A stretch of DNA of 58,601 nucleotides from an uncultured Alphaproteobacteria bacterium. Lineage in GTDB: Bacteria; Pseudomonadota; Alphaproteobacteria; Thalassobaculales; Thalassobaculaceae. This document shows, one piece after another, positions 49,566-57,797 of the stretch. Under the pieces are notes generated by a model. The model ran no database searches, was not told the origin of the DNA, and saw only the letters and a list, made by a program, of their open reading frames with translations. The DNA lies in NCBI GenBank assembly GCA_937776645.1, contig CALMRI010000011.1, positions 1 through 58,601 of the forward strand. Direction: 5' to 3'. The translations under genes and the position numbers were made by a program. How positions within the stretch are numbered: position 1 is the stretch's first letter; each line of letters starts with the position of its first letter.

Positions 49566-50624
49566 ATGACATCGCAGATCACATTAGCCCTCGACGCTAT
49601 GGGCGGCGATCGAGCTCCCGGACTAGTGATTGACGGGGCTGATATTGCCATTGAACGATTCCCCGGCATGCGGCTTGTCCTGGTCGGTGACGAAGCGCGG
49701 TTGCGGCCGCTGATCGAGAACACCAAACGCCTGAAATCGGCGAATCATGAAATCCTCCACACCGATGAACAGGTTGGCGCGACGGACAAGCCTTCGGTGG
49801 TGCTTCGCTCTGGGCGCAAATCAAGCATGCGGCTGGCGATCGATCTGGTCGCCGAAGGCACCGCCGATGGGGTGGTCTCGGCAGGGAACACCGGTGCTCT
49901 CATGGCGATGTCTAAGTTTGCCTTGCGTATGTGCCCGGGCATAGATCGCCCGGCGATCGCCAGTTTCTTTCCGACGATGCGCGGCGAGAGCTGCATGCTC
50001 GATCTTGGGGCGAATATCGAATGCGACGCCAACAATCTGGTACAGTTCGCAATCATGGGGGAAATGTTCGCTCGATTGGTTCTGGGCCTGGCACGGCCGT
50101 CGATCGGCCTGCTCAATGTTGGTAGCGAGGAACAGAAGGGGCATGATGAATTGCGCGAAGCCGCAGCGATTCTGCGCCGCCTTGAAGCCTCGATGGATTT
50201 TCGCGGATTCGTTGAAGGCAACGACATCACCGCCGGCACTGTGGACGTCATCGTGACCGATGGCTTCTCCGGTAATATCGCACTGAAGGCCGCTGAGGGC
50301 ACCTCTCGGATGTTCAGTCATTTTCTGCGAGAATCATTTAAATCAACGCTTTTCACCCGGCTTGGCTATTTGTTGTGCCGACCGGCGATAGGTCAGTTGC
50401 GAGAGCGTCTTGACCCGCGTCGTTACAACGGTGCGGTCTTCCTCGGTTTGAACGGTATTGCAGTGAAAAGTCACGGTGGAACCGACGCTTTGGGTTTCGC
50501 TAATGCCATTGGCGTCGCCGCCGATATGTCCCGTTATGGTTTTCTCGACAAGGTTAAGGAGGAGTTAGCGGTGCTGCATACGTTAGGTGACGGCGAAAAT
50601 GACCATCAGGCCGCGGTATCGTGA
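49566..50624 (+). CDS. plsX: Phosphate acyltransferase PlsX
   Basis: Converts acyl-ACP to acyl-phosphate for phospholipid synthesis. 352 residues from ATG 49566. [20 protein letters not shown] at the front, [20 protein letters not shown] near residue 105, [17 protein letters not shown] near 145 and [20 protein letters not shown] near 228 match the family, and [19 protein letters not shown] near 295 is the C-terminal motif. The stop overlaps the fabH start (GTGA). Confidence 0.97.
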   Translation: MTSQITLALDAMGGDRAPGLVIDGADIAIERFPGMRLVLVGDEARLRPLIENTKRLKSANHEILHTDEQVGATDKPSVVLRSGRKSSMRLAIDLVAEGTADGVVSAGNTGALMAMSKFALRMCPGIDRPAIASFFPTMRGESCMLDLGANIECDANNLVQFAIMGEMFARLVLGLARPSIGLLNVGSEEQKGHDELREAAAILRRLEASMDFRGFVEGNDITAGTVDVIVTDGFSGNIALKAAEGTSRMFSHFLRESFKSTLFTRLGYLLCRPAIGQLRERLDPRRYNGAVFLGLNGIAVKSHGGTDALGFANAIGVAADMSRYGFLDKVKEELAVLHTLGDGENDHQAAVS

Positions 50625-51616
50625 GTATGCGCCGTTCACTGCTTATCGGATGCGGCTCGTATCTGCCAGAACGGATTCTGAGTAATGCGGAACTAGCCAA
50701 AAAAATTGATACATCGCACGAGTGGATCGTGCAGCGTACCGGAATTCACCAGAGGCATGTGGCCGCTGACGGGGAGTTGACGTCTGATCTGGCGCTTGCC
50801 GCGTCAAGAAGAGCGCTTGAGGCCGCCAGGATCGGGGTCGACGAGATCGATTTGATCATCGTCGCGACGACAACCCCGGATGACACTTTTCCTGCGACCG
50901 CCACCAAGGTTCAGGCCGGGCTCGGGGCGGTTCGAGGCGCCGCCTTTGACGTGCAGGCGGTTTGCGCCGGTTTCGTCTATGCCCTGGCGGTCGCCGATAA
51001 TTTTATCAAGGCCGGACAATCGAACACCGCCCTGGTGATCGGGGCCGAGACCTTCACGCGGATTCTCGACTGGCAAGACCGATCCACCTGCGTGTTGTTC
51101 GGCGACGGGGCTGGCGCCGTGGTCTTGCGCGGCTACGAAGGTAGTGGCGACCCGAGTGATCACGGCATCCTGTCCACCCACCTGCACTCCGACGGACGCG
51201 AGCGAGATATCCTCTATGTCGATGGTGGCCCGTCCAGCACCGGCACCACCGGCCATGTGAAGATGGTCGGCAAGGAAGTCTATCGCCACGCGGTCTCCAA
51301 GCTTGGCAGCGTTATAGAAGAAGCCCTGGCCGCCAATGGGTTGACGGCGGAGGATGTGGATTGGCTGGTGCCGCATCAGGCCAATAGACGGATCATTGAC
51401 AGCATGGCCAACCGGATGAAGTTACCAACTGAAAAAGTCATTTGTTGTATAGACCGGCATGCCAATACCTCCGCCGCCTCGGTCCCTCTGGCGCTAACCG
51501 AAGCGGTGCAGGACGGTCGGATTACCCAAGGCGACCTGGTGTTGTTCGAGGCGATCGGCGGCGGCTTAGCCTGGGGCGCCGGTCTGGTCAGAATGGGTTA
51601 TCCAGACTTGGCGTGA
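50621..51616 (+). CDS. fabH: 3-oxoacyl-[ACP] synthase III
   Basis: Starts fatty-acid chains by joining acetyl-CoA and malonyl-ACP. 331 residues from GTG 50621, overlapping plsX; ATG 50627 is an alternative. The catalytic triad is visible: Cys in [18 protein letters not shown] near 113, His in [19 protein letters not shown] near 254, Asn in [18 protein letters not shown] near 284. The substrate arginine motif [13 protein letters not shown] is near 36. Confidence 0.97.
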   Translation: MSMRRSLLIGCGSYLPERILSNAELAKKIDTSHEWIVQRTGIHQRHVAADGELTSDLALAASRRALEAARIGVDEIDLIIVATTTPDDTFPATATKVQAGLGAVRGAAFDVQAVCAGFVYALAVADNFIKAGQSNTALVIGAETFTRILDWQDRSTCVLFGDGAGAVVLRGYEGSGDPSDHGILSTHLHSDGRERDILYVDGGPSSTGTTGHVKMVGKEVYRHAVSKLGSVIEEALAANGLTAEDVDWLVPHQANRRIIDSMANRMKLPTEKVICCIDRHANTSAASVPLALTEAVQDGRITQGDLVLFEAIGGGLAWGAGLVRMGYPDLA

Positions 51617-51715
51617 CAACGCCTCAGAAAATCGGTGCAAAACCCTGTAATTGACTAATAATTGACTGATTTCCTGAGAGACGTTACGTTGCCGATGTGG
51701 GATGGGGGTTTGGTC

Positions 51716-52024
51716 ATGGTAGATAGTACAGTCACTCGTGCCCAATTGAGCGAGGCGGTCTATAACGAGGTCGGGCTTTCACGCAATGAATCCGCAGACC
51801 TTGTGGAGTCGGTTCTTAACGAAGTTGGCGCGGCATTGACCCGTGGCGAAGCGGTCAAAATTTCCTCGTTCGGTAGTTTTTCGGTGCGCCAAAAAGGTGA
51901 GCGGATCGGCCGCAATCCGAAGACCGGTGACGAAGTTCCTATATTGCCGCGCAAGGTGTTGGTGTTTCGACCGTCGCATATTTTGAAGAATCGCATCAAT
52001 CAGAGCTTAACCGGTTCCCCCTAA
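51716..52024 (+). CDS. ihfA: Integration host factor subunit alpha
   Basis: DNA-bending nucleoid protein, partner of IhfB. 102 residues from ATG 51716 ([20 protein letters not shown]), with GGGATGGGGG upstream; an earlier TTG would add a non-family leader. [40 protein letters not shown] and the end [17 protein letters not shown] are typical. It is followed by a MerR gene, as usual in alphaproteobacteria. A second member of the same fold (HU) lies at 13.4 kb. Confidence 0.96.
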   Translation: MVDSTVTRAQLSEAVYNEVGLSRNESADLVESVLNEVGAALTRGEAVKISSFGSFSVRQKGERIGRNPKTGDEVPILPRKVLVFRPSHILKNRINQSLTGSP

Positions 52025-52041
52025 AGGAGGATTGAGCGAAC

Positions 52042-52506
52042 ATGGCTGTCGAAACCGGCACATATATGAACGGGCGTCGAAACGGTAAATCAGCCGCCGC
52101 GTTCCGGACCATCAGTGAGGTCGCTGATGATTTGGATGTGCCGCCGCATGTTCTGCGGTTTTGGGAAACCAAGTTTTCGCAGGTTCATCCGCTTAAGCGA
52201 GGCGGCGGGCGCCGGTATTATCGACCGGAAGACGTGGGACTGCTTATGCGGATCCGTGAATTGCTCTATAGCGACGGTTACACGATCAAGGGCGTGCAAC
52301 GGCTGTTGCGCGATGGCGTCGGTAAACTGCTTCAAGATGAGACGGATGCCGATACCGTCGAACCACCAATCAGCGAACCAGAACCGATAATTCAGCAGCC
52401 CTCGATGGCGATTGGCCGGTTGGACGCCAAGATACATTCGGAGCTCTCCTGCGTACTTGATGAACTGCTGGCCCTGAGAAATGAGCTCTTGGACGCCCGC
52501 CGTTAG
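52042..52506 (+). CDS. MerR family transcriptional regulator
   Basis: 154 residues. Winged helix-turn-helix of the MerR type: [60 protein letters not shown] and [17 protein letters not shown]. The C-terminus (acidic/proline linker, then a helix [20 protein letters not shown]) has no cysteine pair for a metal. The gene is always near ihfA in this group; its targets are not known. GGAGG lies before the ATG. Confidence 0.93.
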   Translation: MAVETGTYMNGRRNGKSAAAFRTISEVADDLDVPPHVLRFWETKFSQVHPLKRGGGRRYYRPEDVGLLMRIRELLYSDGYTIKGVQRLLRDGVGKLLQDETDADTVEPPISEPEPIIQQPSMAIGRLDAKIHSELSCVLDELLALRNELLDARR

Positions 52507-52780
52507 CAGAATTTATTTGGCCGTAGGGACCGATGAGGTCTCCGATACCACCCCGACGAATTCCTGAAATGTTGCGGCTCCCCGAGGTAGAACCTCGGAC
52601 CGATCGAATGGCTGGCCGGCGTAGCGGCATGGATGCAAATTGCCAAACAAGGCGTGTAAAGTGTCGCCACTTCGCGAGGACGGCCCGCCTGATGCAAGTC
52701 CAGGTCCTGTTGTAGGAGCGTCGAAAACCGCTCGGCCTCATCTGGAAGTTGGTCGGACAGGGCACTTGAATTCCGCTGCG
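52505..52780 (-). pseudogene. Fragment of a TPR-like protein
   Basis: On the minus strand, ALSDQLPDEAERFSTLLQQD, LDLHQAGRPREVATLYTPCL and AICIHAATPAS resemble the first tetratricopeptide repeat of TPR proteins (LHQAGRxxEAxxLYxxVL). After a further slip a tail EFVGVVSETSSVPTAK ends at TAA near 52505. No start, no second repeat. The rest of this ~400-base gap up to tRNA-Pro shows nothing else. Weakly supported. Confidence 0.35.
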
Positions 52781-52923
52781 TGAAGGTCAGATGACGCTAT
52801 CCGATTCTGTGAGTGGCTTCCACGCGTCACCAGAGCATTGATGAAAAATGATCCCGATACCGGCAACGCCGCCCTTGCGCTTGCGGGCCAACAGGCTTAG
52901 ATAAATTCTGCCTTCGGGCGTGT

Positions 52924-53000
52924 CGGAGCGTAGCGCAGTCTGGTAGCGCACCAAGCTGGGGGCTTGGGGGTCACAGGTTCGAATCCTGTCGCTCCGACCA
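52924..53000 (+). tRNA. tRNA-Pro (GGG)
   Basis: Acceptor CGGAGCG (52924-52930) pairs with CGCTCCG (52990-52996). Anticodon stem CCAAG/CTTGG encloses CTGGGGG, so anticodon GGG. T-loop TTCGAAT, discriminator A, encoded CCA (52998-53000). Confidence 0.96.
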
Positions 53001-53053
53001 AACTTCCCGATTTCCGCGATGATATCCTTACCGAACAGGAAAGGACCCGAACA

Positions 53054-53812
53054 ATGGCTGATCCTGCACCTCTCGGGCCCCAGGATGATGCCGCCTGGCA
53101 GGCCCGCGTCGACTTAGCCGCCATTTTGCGGATCGCGGTCCATCTGGACCTGCATGAGGGCGTCGACAACCATTTCAGCGTGTTGGCACCGGGCCGCATC
53201 GACCGGTTCTTGATCAACCCGCATCGACGCCATTGGTCGGAGGTTCGCGCCAGCGACATCGTCGAGGTCGATCACCAGGGCCAGCCGGTCGATGACAAAT
53301 CGCCGCCCGAGGCCACGGCTTTTCACATCCACTCACGCATTCACCTGCAGTGCCCGCACGCCAAATGCGTGCTGCACACCCATATGCGTTATGCAACGGC
53401 GCTCAGCATGCTGGACGGAGTTCGGTTGGAACCGGCGGTTCAAGGCGCGCTGAAATTCTACGGCCAGATCGCCTATGACGACATGTTTGGCGGTCTGGCG
53501 CTGGCGGCAGACGAGGGGGACCGGATGGCGGCGGCCCTGGGAGATCGCCGGATCCTGATCCAGGCCAATCACGGCGTCGTCGTCGTTGGCCCGACAGTCG
53601 CCCATGCGTTCAACGATCTGTATTACCTGGAGCGGGTATGCCGAGCGCAAATCACCGCGATGTCGAGCGGCGCGACACTGAAGCGGATCCCGCAGGATGT
53701 GGCGCAACACACTTTTGAGCAGATGCAGGGCGATCGCGACGACCAGGCGTTGCATCATTTCGCCGCGATGAAGCGGATACTCGACCGCTCTGCGCAGGAC
53801 TACGCCAGCTAG
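53054..53812 (+). CDS. Class II aldolase/adducin domain protein
   Basis: 252 residues from ATG 53054. The fold of L-fuculose-phosphate aldolase is shown by VHLDLHEGVDNHFSVLAPG near residue 32, PEATAFHIHSRIHLQCPHAK near 88 and CVLHTHMRYATALSMLDG near 108 (the His-x-His metal pair), with a third histidine in ILIQANHGVVVVGPTVAHAF near 172. Such proteins may be aldolases, epimerases or decarboxylases; the substrate is not readable. It is convergent with the DapA-like gene, and the two could act on related sugar or keto-acid substrates (inferred). Confidence 0.88.
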   Translation: MADPAPLGPQDDAAWQARVDLAAILRIAVHLDLHEGVDNHFSVLAPGRIDRFLINPHRRHWSEVRASDIVEVDHQGQPVDDKSPPEATAFHIHSRIHLQCPHAKCVLHTHMRYATALSMLDGVRLEPAVQGALKFYGQIAYDDMFGGLALAADEGDRMAAALGDRRILIQANHGVVVVGPTVAHAFNDLYYLERVCRAQITAMSSGATLKRIPQDVAQHTFEQMQGDRDDQALHHFAAMKRILDRSAQDYAS

Positions 53813-53858
53813 TGGTTCGGTCCAGTACGATCTGCCTCAATCGGCTCGATCAGATGGG

Positions 53859-54821
53859 TCAGGCGACTTTCTTGTAAACTGTTTTTGATGACAGCCCGGC
53901 CGCATCCATGCAAAGTCGGATCTTGGCGATTTCCGTCTGGCTGAGCTTCATTAACGGCGGCCGCACATGCGCCTCGGGCAGGCGGCCGAGATAGTGCAGG
54001 GCCTCCTTCATGCGGTTGTGCATGTCGAGGAACGGTGCTTCATAGAAGGCGCGCACGGTTGGATAGAGCCGGTCGTTGATCCGGCGGGCTTCGTCGAGAT
54101 CACCTTCCTTAAAGGCGCGGAACAGCCCGACCTGGAGATTGGCAACGACGCTACCAGCGCCCGACAGAACTCCGTCACAGCCTTGTACCAGGGACGAGAG
54201 CAGCCAAGCGCTGTGGGTTGAAAGCATGTTCACCGGCCGGTCCAGTGAGCGCAACTCGCGCAGATGGCGTTCGTGCAGCGCGGCGTCATTGCACCAATCC
54301 TTTATCGCCCGAATCTGCGGCACCCGGCGGCAAATCTCAAGCAAGGTGTCGATCGGATAGCCAAGCCCTGGCCCCATCGGATATTGAAACAGAATGATCG
54401 GCAGGTCAGTCGCCGCGGCTATGGTCTCGAAATGCCTTATCGCCATTTCCGGGCGCATCTGGCCGCCCATGGCCATGGTATTTGGCGGGAACACCAGCAA
54501 ACAGCGGGCGCCGCCGGCAGCGGCCTGACGGGCAATCCGGGCGCCGTTGGCTGATCCGTCGGCATAGACGCCGTGCACTAATGGCAGTTGATCGCCAACC
54601 TCGTCCATTGCGATATCCAGAGTGCGGGCCTGCTCCTCCAACGAGAGCGCGTGCACTTCCATGGAGTGGGCGTTAATGGTTATCGCCGACAGTCCCTCGA
54701 CATCGGCCAGATCCCGCAAATGTGAGCGAAACGGTGTCTCATCAATCTCCATATCGACATCGAAAGGTAGCAGGCAGGCGGGAATAATTCCCTTCGGCTC
54801 GAACGGCATTTGGACGGTCAT
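53859..54821 (-). CDS. DapA/N-acetylneuraminate lyase family aldolase
   Basis: 320-residue class I aldolase. The Schiff-base lysine is in PQIRAIKDWCNDAALHERHL near residue 174, and the helper tyrosine in DLPIILFQYPMGPGLGYP near 145. KGIIPACLLPFDVDMEIDET is the usual N-terminus. The length is slightly above real dihydrodipicolinate synthase (~295), and the lysine-pathway arginine context is not clear, so this is likely a keto-acid or sugar-acid lyase rather than DapA. A hairpin separates it from the upstream peroxiredoxin gene on the same strand. Confidence 0.88.
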   Translation of the reverse strand: MTVQMPFEPKGIIPACLLPFDVDMEIDETPFRSHLRDLADVEGLSAITINAHSMEVHALSLEEQARTLDIAMDEVGDQLPLVHGVYADGSANGARIARQAAAGGARCLLVFPPNTMAMGGQMRPEMAIRHFETIAAATDLPIILFQYPMGPGLGYPIDTLLEICRRVPQIRAIKDWCNDAALHERHLRELRSLDRPVNMLSTHSAWLLSSLVQGCDGVLSGAGSVVANLQVGLFRAFKEGDLDEARRINDRLYPTVRAFYEAPFLDMHNRMKEALHYLGRLPEAHVRPPLMKLSQTEIAKIRLCMDAAGLSSKTVYKKVA

Positions 54822-54912
54822 CGCACACCTCTTTTCACACTGGCGGGTTCTCGAACTAGAAAGTCGCCAAACTGATTGCCGCTAGAATACGCTGCTTCGA
54901 CAAATGAGGAAA

Positions 54913-54962
54913 CCCCGGCACCAGCGGTCTGATCCAGACCGACCGGACCGCTGGTGCCGGGG
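54913..54962 (-). terminator. Perfect 17-bp inverted repeat, probable terminator
   Basis: CCCCGGCACCAGCGGTC (54913-54929) and GACCGCTGGTGCCGGGG (54946-54962) are exact reverse complements around 16 bases. On the minus strand it follows the peroxiredoxin gene by 24 bases and is succeeded by TTTCCTCATTT, so an intrinsic terminator is the likely role, though the T-run is short and the arms unusually long. Confidence 0.7.
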
Positions 54963-54986
54963 GTAGTGGCAGTCTTGAACTTGATT

Positions 54987-55503
54987 TCAGGCCAATGTGC
55001 CGCGGATAGGATAGTCGTTCATCTTAATGTGGGTAATGCCGCGAATGATTAATTCCGGTTCCGGGCGCACGAATGGGGCGTTAGAGACGTCAACGATATG
55101 GGCCTGGCCTTTTTCGTTGACCACGAACAAGCCGGGCTCAGGGAAGGGGCGGTCGGTCTCGCTCGGACGCGGCTCAGACACATACAGCCCCAGCTGTTTC
55201 ATCTGCTCGACCGACAGGTCATGGGCGACCGGTAGCGTTAGCTCGACTTCGTCAGCAAAAGCTTTGGCCTTTTCGGCGTTGTCACCGGAGACGAACAGAA
55301 TATCGGTGTCCAGTGCATCGAACTGATCCTTTAGGCTCTCGATTTTCGCCAGATAGTTCTTACAGATCGGGCAATGAAGGCCGCGATAGACCACGACCAT
55401 TTTCCAGCGATCACTGGCGCCACCGATCCGGGCCTTGGCCGCCATCGGTGGTCGGCAGGGTGATTTCCGGCATGGCAGCGCCAGCTGTGAGTTTCTGTGA
55501 CAT
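54987..55503 (-). pseudogene. Peroxiredoxin-like AhpC/TSA protein with N-terminal frameshift
   Basis: Thioredoxin-fold peroxidase. From ATG 55501-55503 the frame reads MSQKLTAGAAMPEITLPTTD, then runs to a stop; the correct continuation (ARIGGASDRWKMVVVYRGLH, CPICKNYLAKIESLKDQF) is in the next frame, so one indel lies near 55430-55445. The CPIC active site, VSGDNAEKAKAFADEVELTL and a redox-type C-terminus are intact to TAA 54987. One slip with good sequence on both sides suggests sequence error; otherwise a 152-residue form from an internal ATG might be made without its first strand. Confidence 0.82.
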
Positions 55504-55569
55504 GCTCCGGGCTCCCTTGACTTTTGTCTGCGCCGGTAACGTGCTGCCCGGCATCACTAAGGGCAAAAG

Positions 55570-56560
55570 CCTTACCACATGACTATATCTGTCCGCAGGC
55601 CCTGCGCACCGCGATCCCCGAGGGGCTTTATTCCACCGCCTATATCGGTGAGCGCTCGGTCGATTATCTGCGTGCGGATGGGATCGAGGACGGGTACAAG
55701 CCGCTCTTCCTGATGGTCTCCTTTCCCGACCTGCATCATCCGTTCAACCCGCCGGGCATATTGGGATCTGTAAAGCCGAGCAGTTCCCGAGCCGCGGCCT
55801 ATTCGCGCAATGACTGACAGCCGTCCCCCATGTCGCCGGAGCCTTAGCCAAACGCTTGGTCGGTACGGCCAACCTGAATGGCATGGGCACGATCGCCGTC
55901 TCAGCCCGCGAAGCGATAGAGGCGCAAGCACTGGTCTGCGGCATGATCGTCTGCATAGACGATGCCAGCGGCGGGTGTTGGACAGCCTCGCCGAGGTTGG
56001 TCTGGCCGACGACACAATGTTGCTGTTCACCGCTGACCATGGCGATCATCTGGGCGACCACAAGCTGTTGCTGAAGGGCTCGGAGCAGTATCAGTCTCTG
56101 CTGCGAGTACCGATGACCTGGTCCGATCCCAAAGCAATCCAGCCACCTGGCGGGCAGTGAGGCAATCGCCTCCAGCATCGACATCGCGACCATCATCCTA
56201 GAACGCGCGCGGGTCGAGCCGTTCAATAGTCTGCAAGGCCAGAGCCTGCTGGCCGTGCCGCCGGCGAGGGCGACAGCCGCCGCGAGACCGCCTTCGTGCA
56301 ATATAATCACCAGCGCGTCGACCCCGGCATCGACTGCCCACCCCGGGATACACACTCTTGTCGGCGCCCGCCGGCGGCTGTCACTTTATGACGGGGTCGA
56401 TTGGGGTAAGCTCTATGACCTAACCAGCGATCCGGGCGAGTCTGATGATTCGTGGGATAGGCCCGAAGCAGCGGCAAAGAAGGCGGAGCTGCTAGAAAAG
56501 TGCTGCGTTGCGAGATCTCCCCTGTCGACCGTTCACCGATGCCTCTGTCCATGGCCTGAT
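55570..56560 (+). pseudogene. Sulfatase family pseudogene, 5' end missing
   Basis: Remnant of an alkaline-phosphatase-fold sulfatase. Readable pieces are LYSTAYIGERSVDYLRAD, YKPLFLMVSFPDLHHPFNPP, a shift into KAEQFPSRG, then VLDSLAEVGLADDTMLLFTA, DHGDHLGDHKLLLKGSEQYQ, LLRVPMTWSDPK, shifts, FVQYNHQRVDPGID and SLYDGVDWGKLYDLTSDPGE, ending near MPLSMA at about 56560. The N-terminal third with the CxPxR formylglycine motif is absent, and there are at least four shifts. It cannot be active. Confidence 0.85.
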
Positions 56561-56620
56561 GCCCGGTTTCATGTGATAATCTTCGCCAATGGTTGAAACC
56601 CGACCTTGAGGGAGCTGACG

Positions 56621-57421
56621 ATGGACCGCGCTGAATTGTTTGAGAAAGCCAAGAAATTGGCCGGCGAACGCATCACCGAGACGATGGGCCAGGACGAGAA
56701 GATGGAGACCCTGGAGATCGCCATGATGGAGTTGCTGGATCTGCAGATTATGCAGCCGGCGATCGGCCGCATCGGCACCTTCGCCAGTGGTGGAGTGACC
56801 GCCGCCTCGGGGCGCTGGCTGATGGGGGATGACCCGCGCCTGCCGACGATGCCAGAAAAGCCGACCTTGATGGATTTCTTCCGCCTGCGCTTCATGCTGG
56901 ACAAGCGCGGCTCGACCCATCTGATGCAAAGCGCCAAATTGGCCAAGGACAAGGGTATCGCCGAAAACCTGGTGCTAGCCTGTTTGCTGCACGACATCTC
57001 GGTGGTCGCCTTCATACGCAGCGATCATGGCTATTGGGGCGCACAGATGGTTGAGCCCTATGTGGACGAGGAAGTAACCTGGGCGATCAAGCACCATCAG
57101 GCACTGCGCTTCCTGCCGGCACCGGAATATGGCTACGAATACCCCAAGCTTTACGCCATGGCCTACGGAGAGGATTACGTGCCACCGGACTATATCAAGC
57201 AGGAATGGGAAAATTGCCGGGGCCATAAATGGTATGAGTCGGCCATGCAGGTGGTGATGAACGACTTCTACGCGTTCGATCCGAACATGAATGTCGAGCT
57301 GGAGGAGTTCGCGGGCATCATCGAGCGCAACTTCCGCCAGCCAGCCGAAGGCCTTGGCTTCGACGGCAGCCCGGTCGCCCATATGTGGCGCACGCTGATC
57401 TGGCCGAACAACTTCCTTTAA
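56621..57421 (+). CDS. HD-domain metal protein, possible diiron oxygenase or phosphohydrolase
   Basis: 266 residues from ATG 56621. The HD pattern is complete: His in STHLMQSAKLAKDKGIAENL, 24 residues later His-Asp in ACLLHDISVV, then His in SDHGYWGAQMVEPY, His-His in AIKHHQALRF, and Asp in VMNDFYAFDPNM. Histidine and aspartate order and the 24-residue first spacing resemble HD proteins that bind two metals, including the mixed-valent diiron oxygenases PhnZ and MIOX, but ordinary HD phosphohydrolases share much of this. No signal peptide. I cannot name the substrate. It stands after the sulfatase remnant. Confidence 0.75.
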   Translation: MDRAELFEKAKKLAGERITETMGQDEKMETLEIAMMELLDLQIMQPAIGRIGTFASGGVTAASGRWLMGDDPRLPTMPEKPTLMDFFRLRFMLDKRGSTHLMQSAKLAKDKGIAENLVLACLLHDISVVAFIRSDHGYWGAQMVEPYVDEEVTWAIKHHQALRFLPAPEYGYEYPKLYAMAYGEDYVPPDYIKQEWENCRGHKWYESAMQVVMNDFYAFDPNMNVELEEFAGIIERNFRQPAEGLGFDGSPVAHMWRTLIWPNNFL

Positions 57422-57797
57422 AGCAGGTCGCCACATAAGGCGCCCCGGTTAGAGGTTAAAATATAACACTTGGTGCCCATGACAAGGTTCGAGGTGGTAT
57501 CTGCAATGGGGGTCGACTAAGTGCCAATAGCGGCCATTCGCAGTTCTCTTCTTCGACAATGACGGAAGGAAAGTTTTTATTTGATTAGAGCCGGCCCGGA
57601 ACGAGCAGAGTCACCTCTAACGCTTCCACGAGCAAGGACACTCAATCCACGCTGGAATAATGCGATCATTCGAGAGGTTGAAAGCGACTTGGTCGAAAAA
57701 TAGATCGGCGCGAGATATAGTGGAAGTAACGTGGCGAAACCCTTAAATACCTTGTTTTTCCGCAAGAGCCAGGATCACATCCTTCCTCCCCGACCCA
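57422..57797. other. Intergenic stretch before the PHB depolymerase gene, no gene seen
   Basis: About 376 bases with no frame of credible composition on either strand. A short AT-rich patch (57565-57590) and GGAGG-free leader precede the phaZ frame. A promoter is expected but no clear hexamer pair was picked out. Confidence 0.4.
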
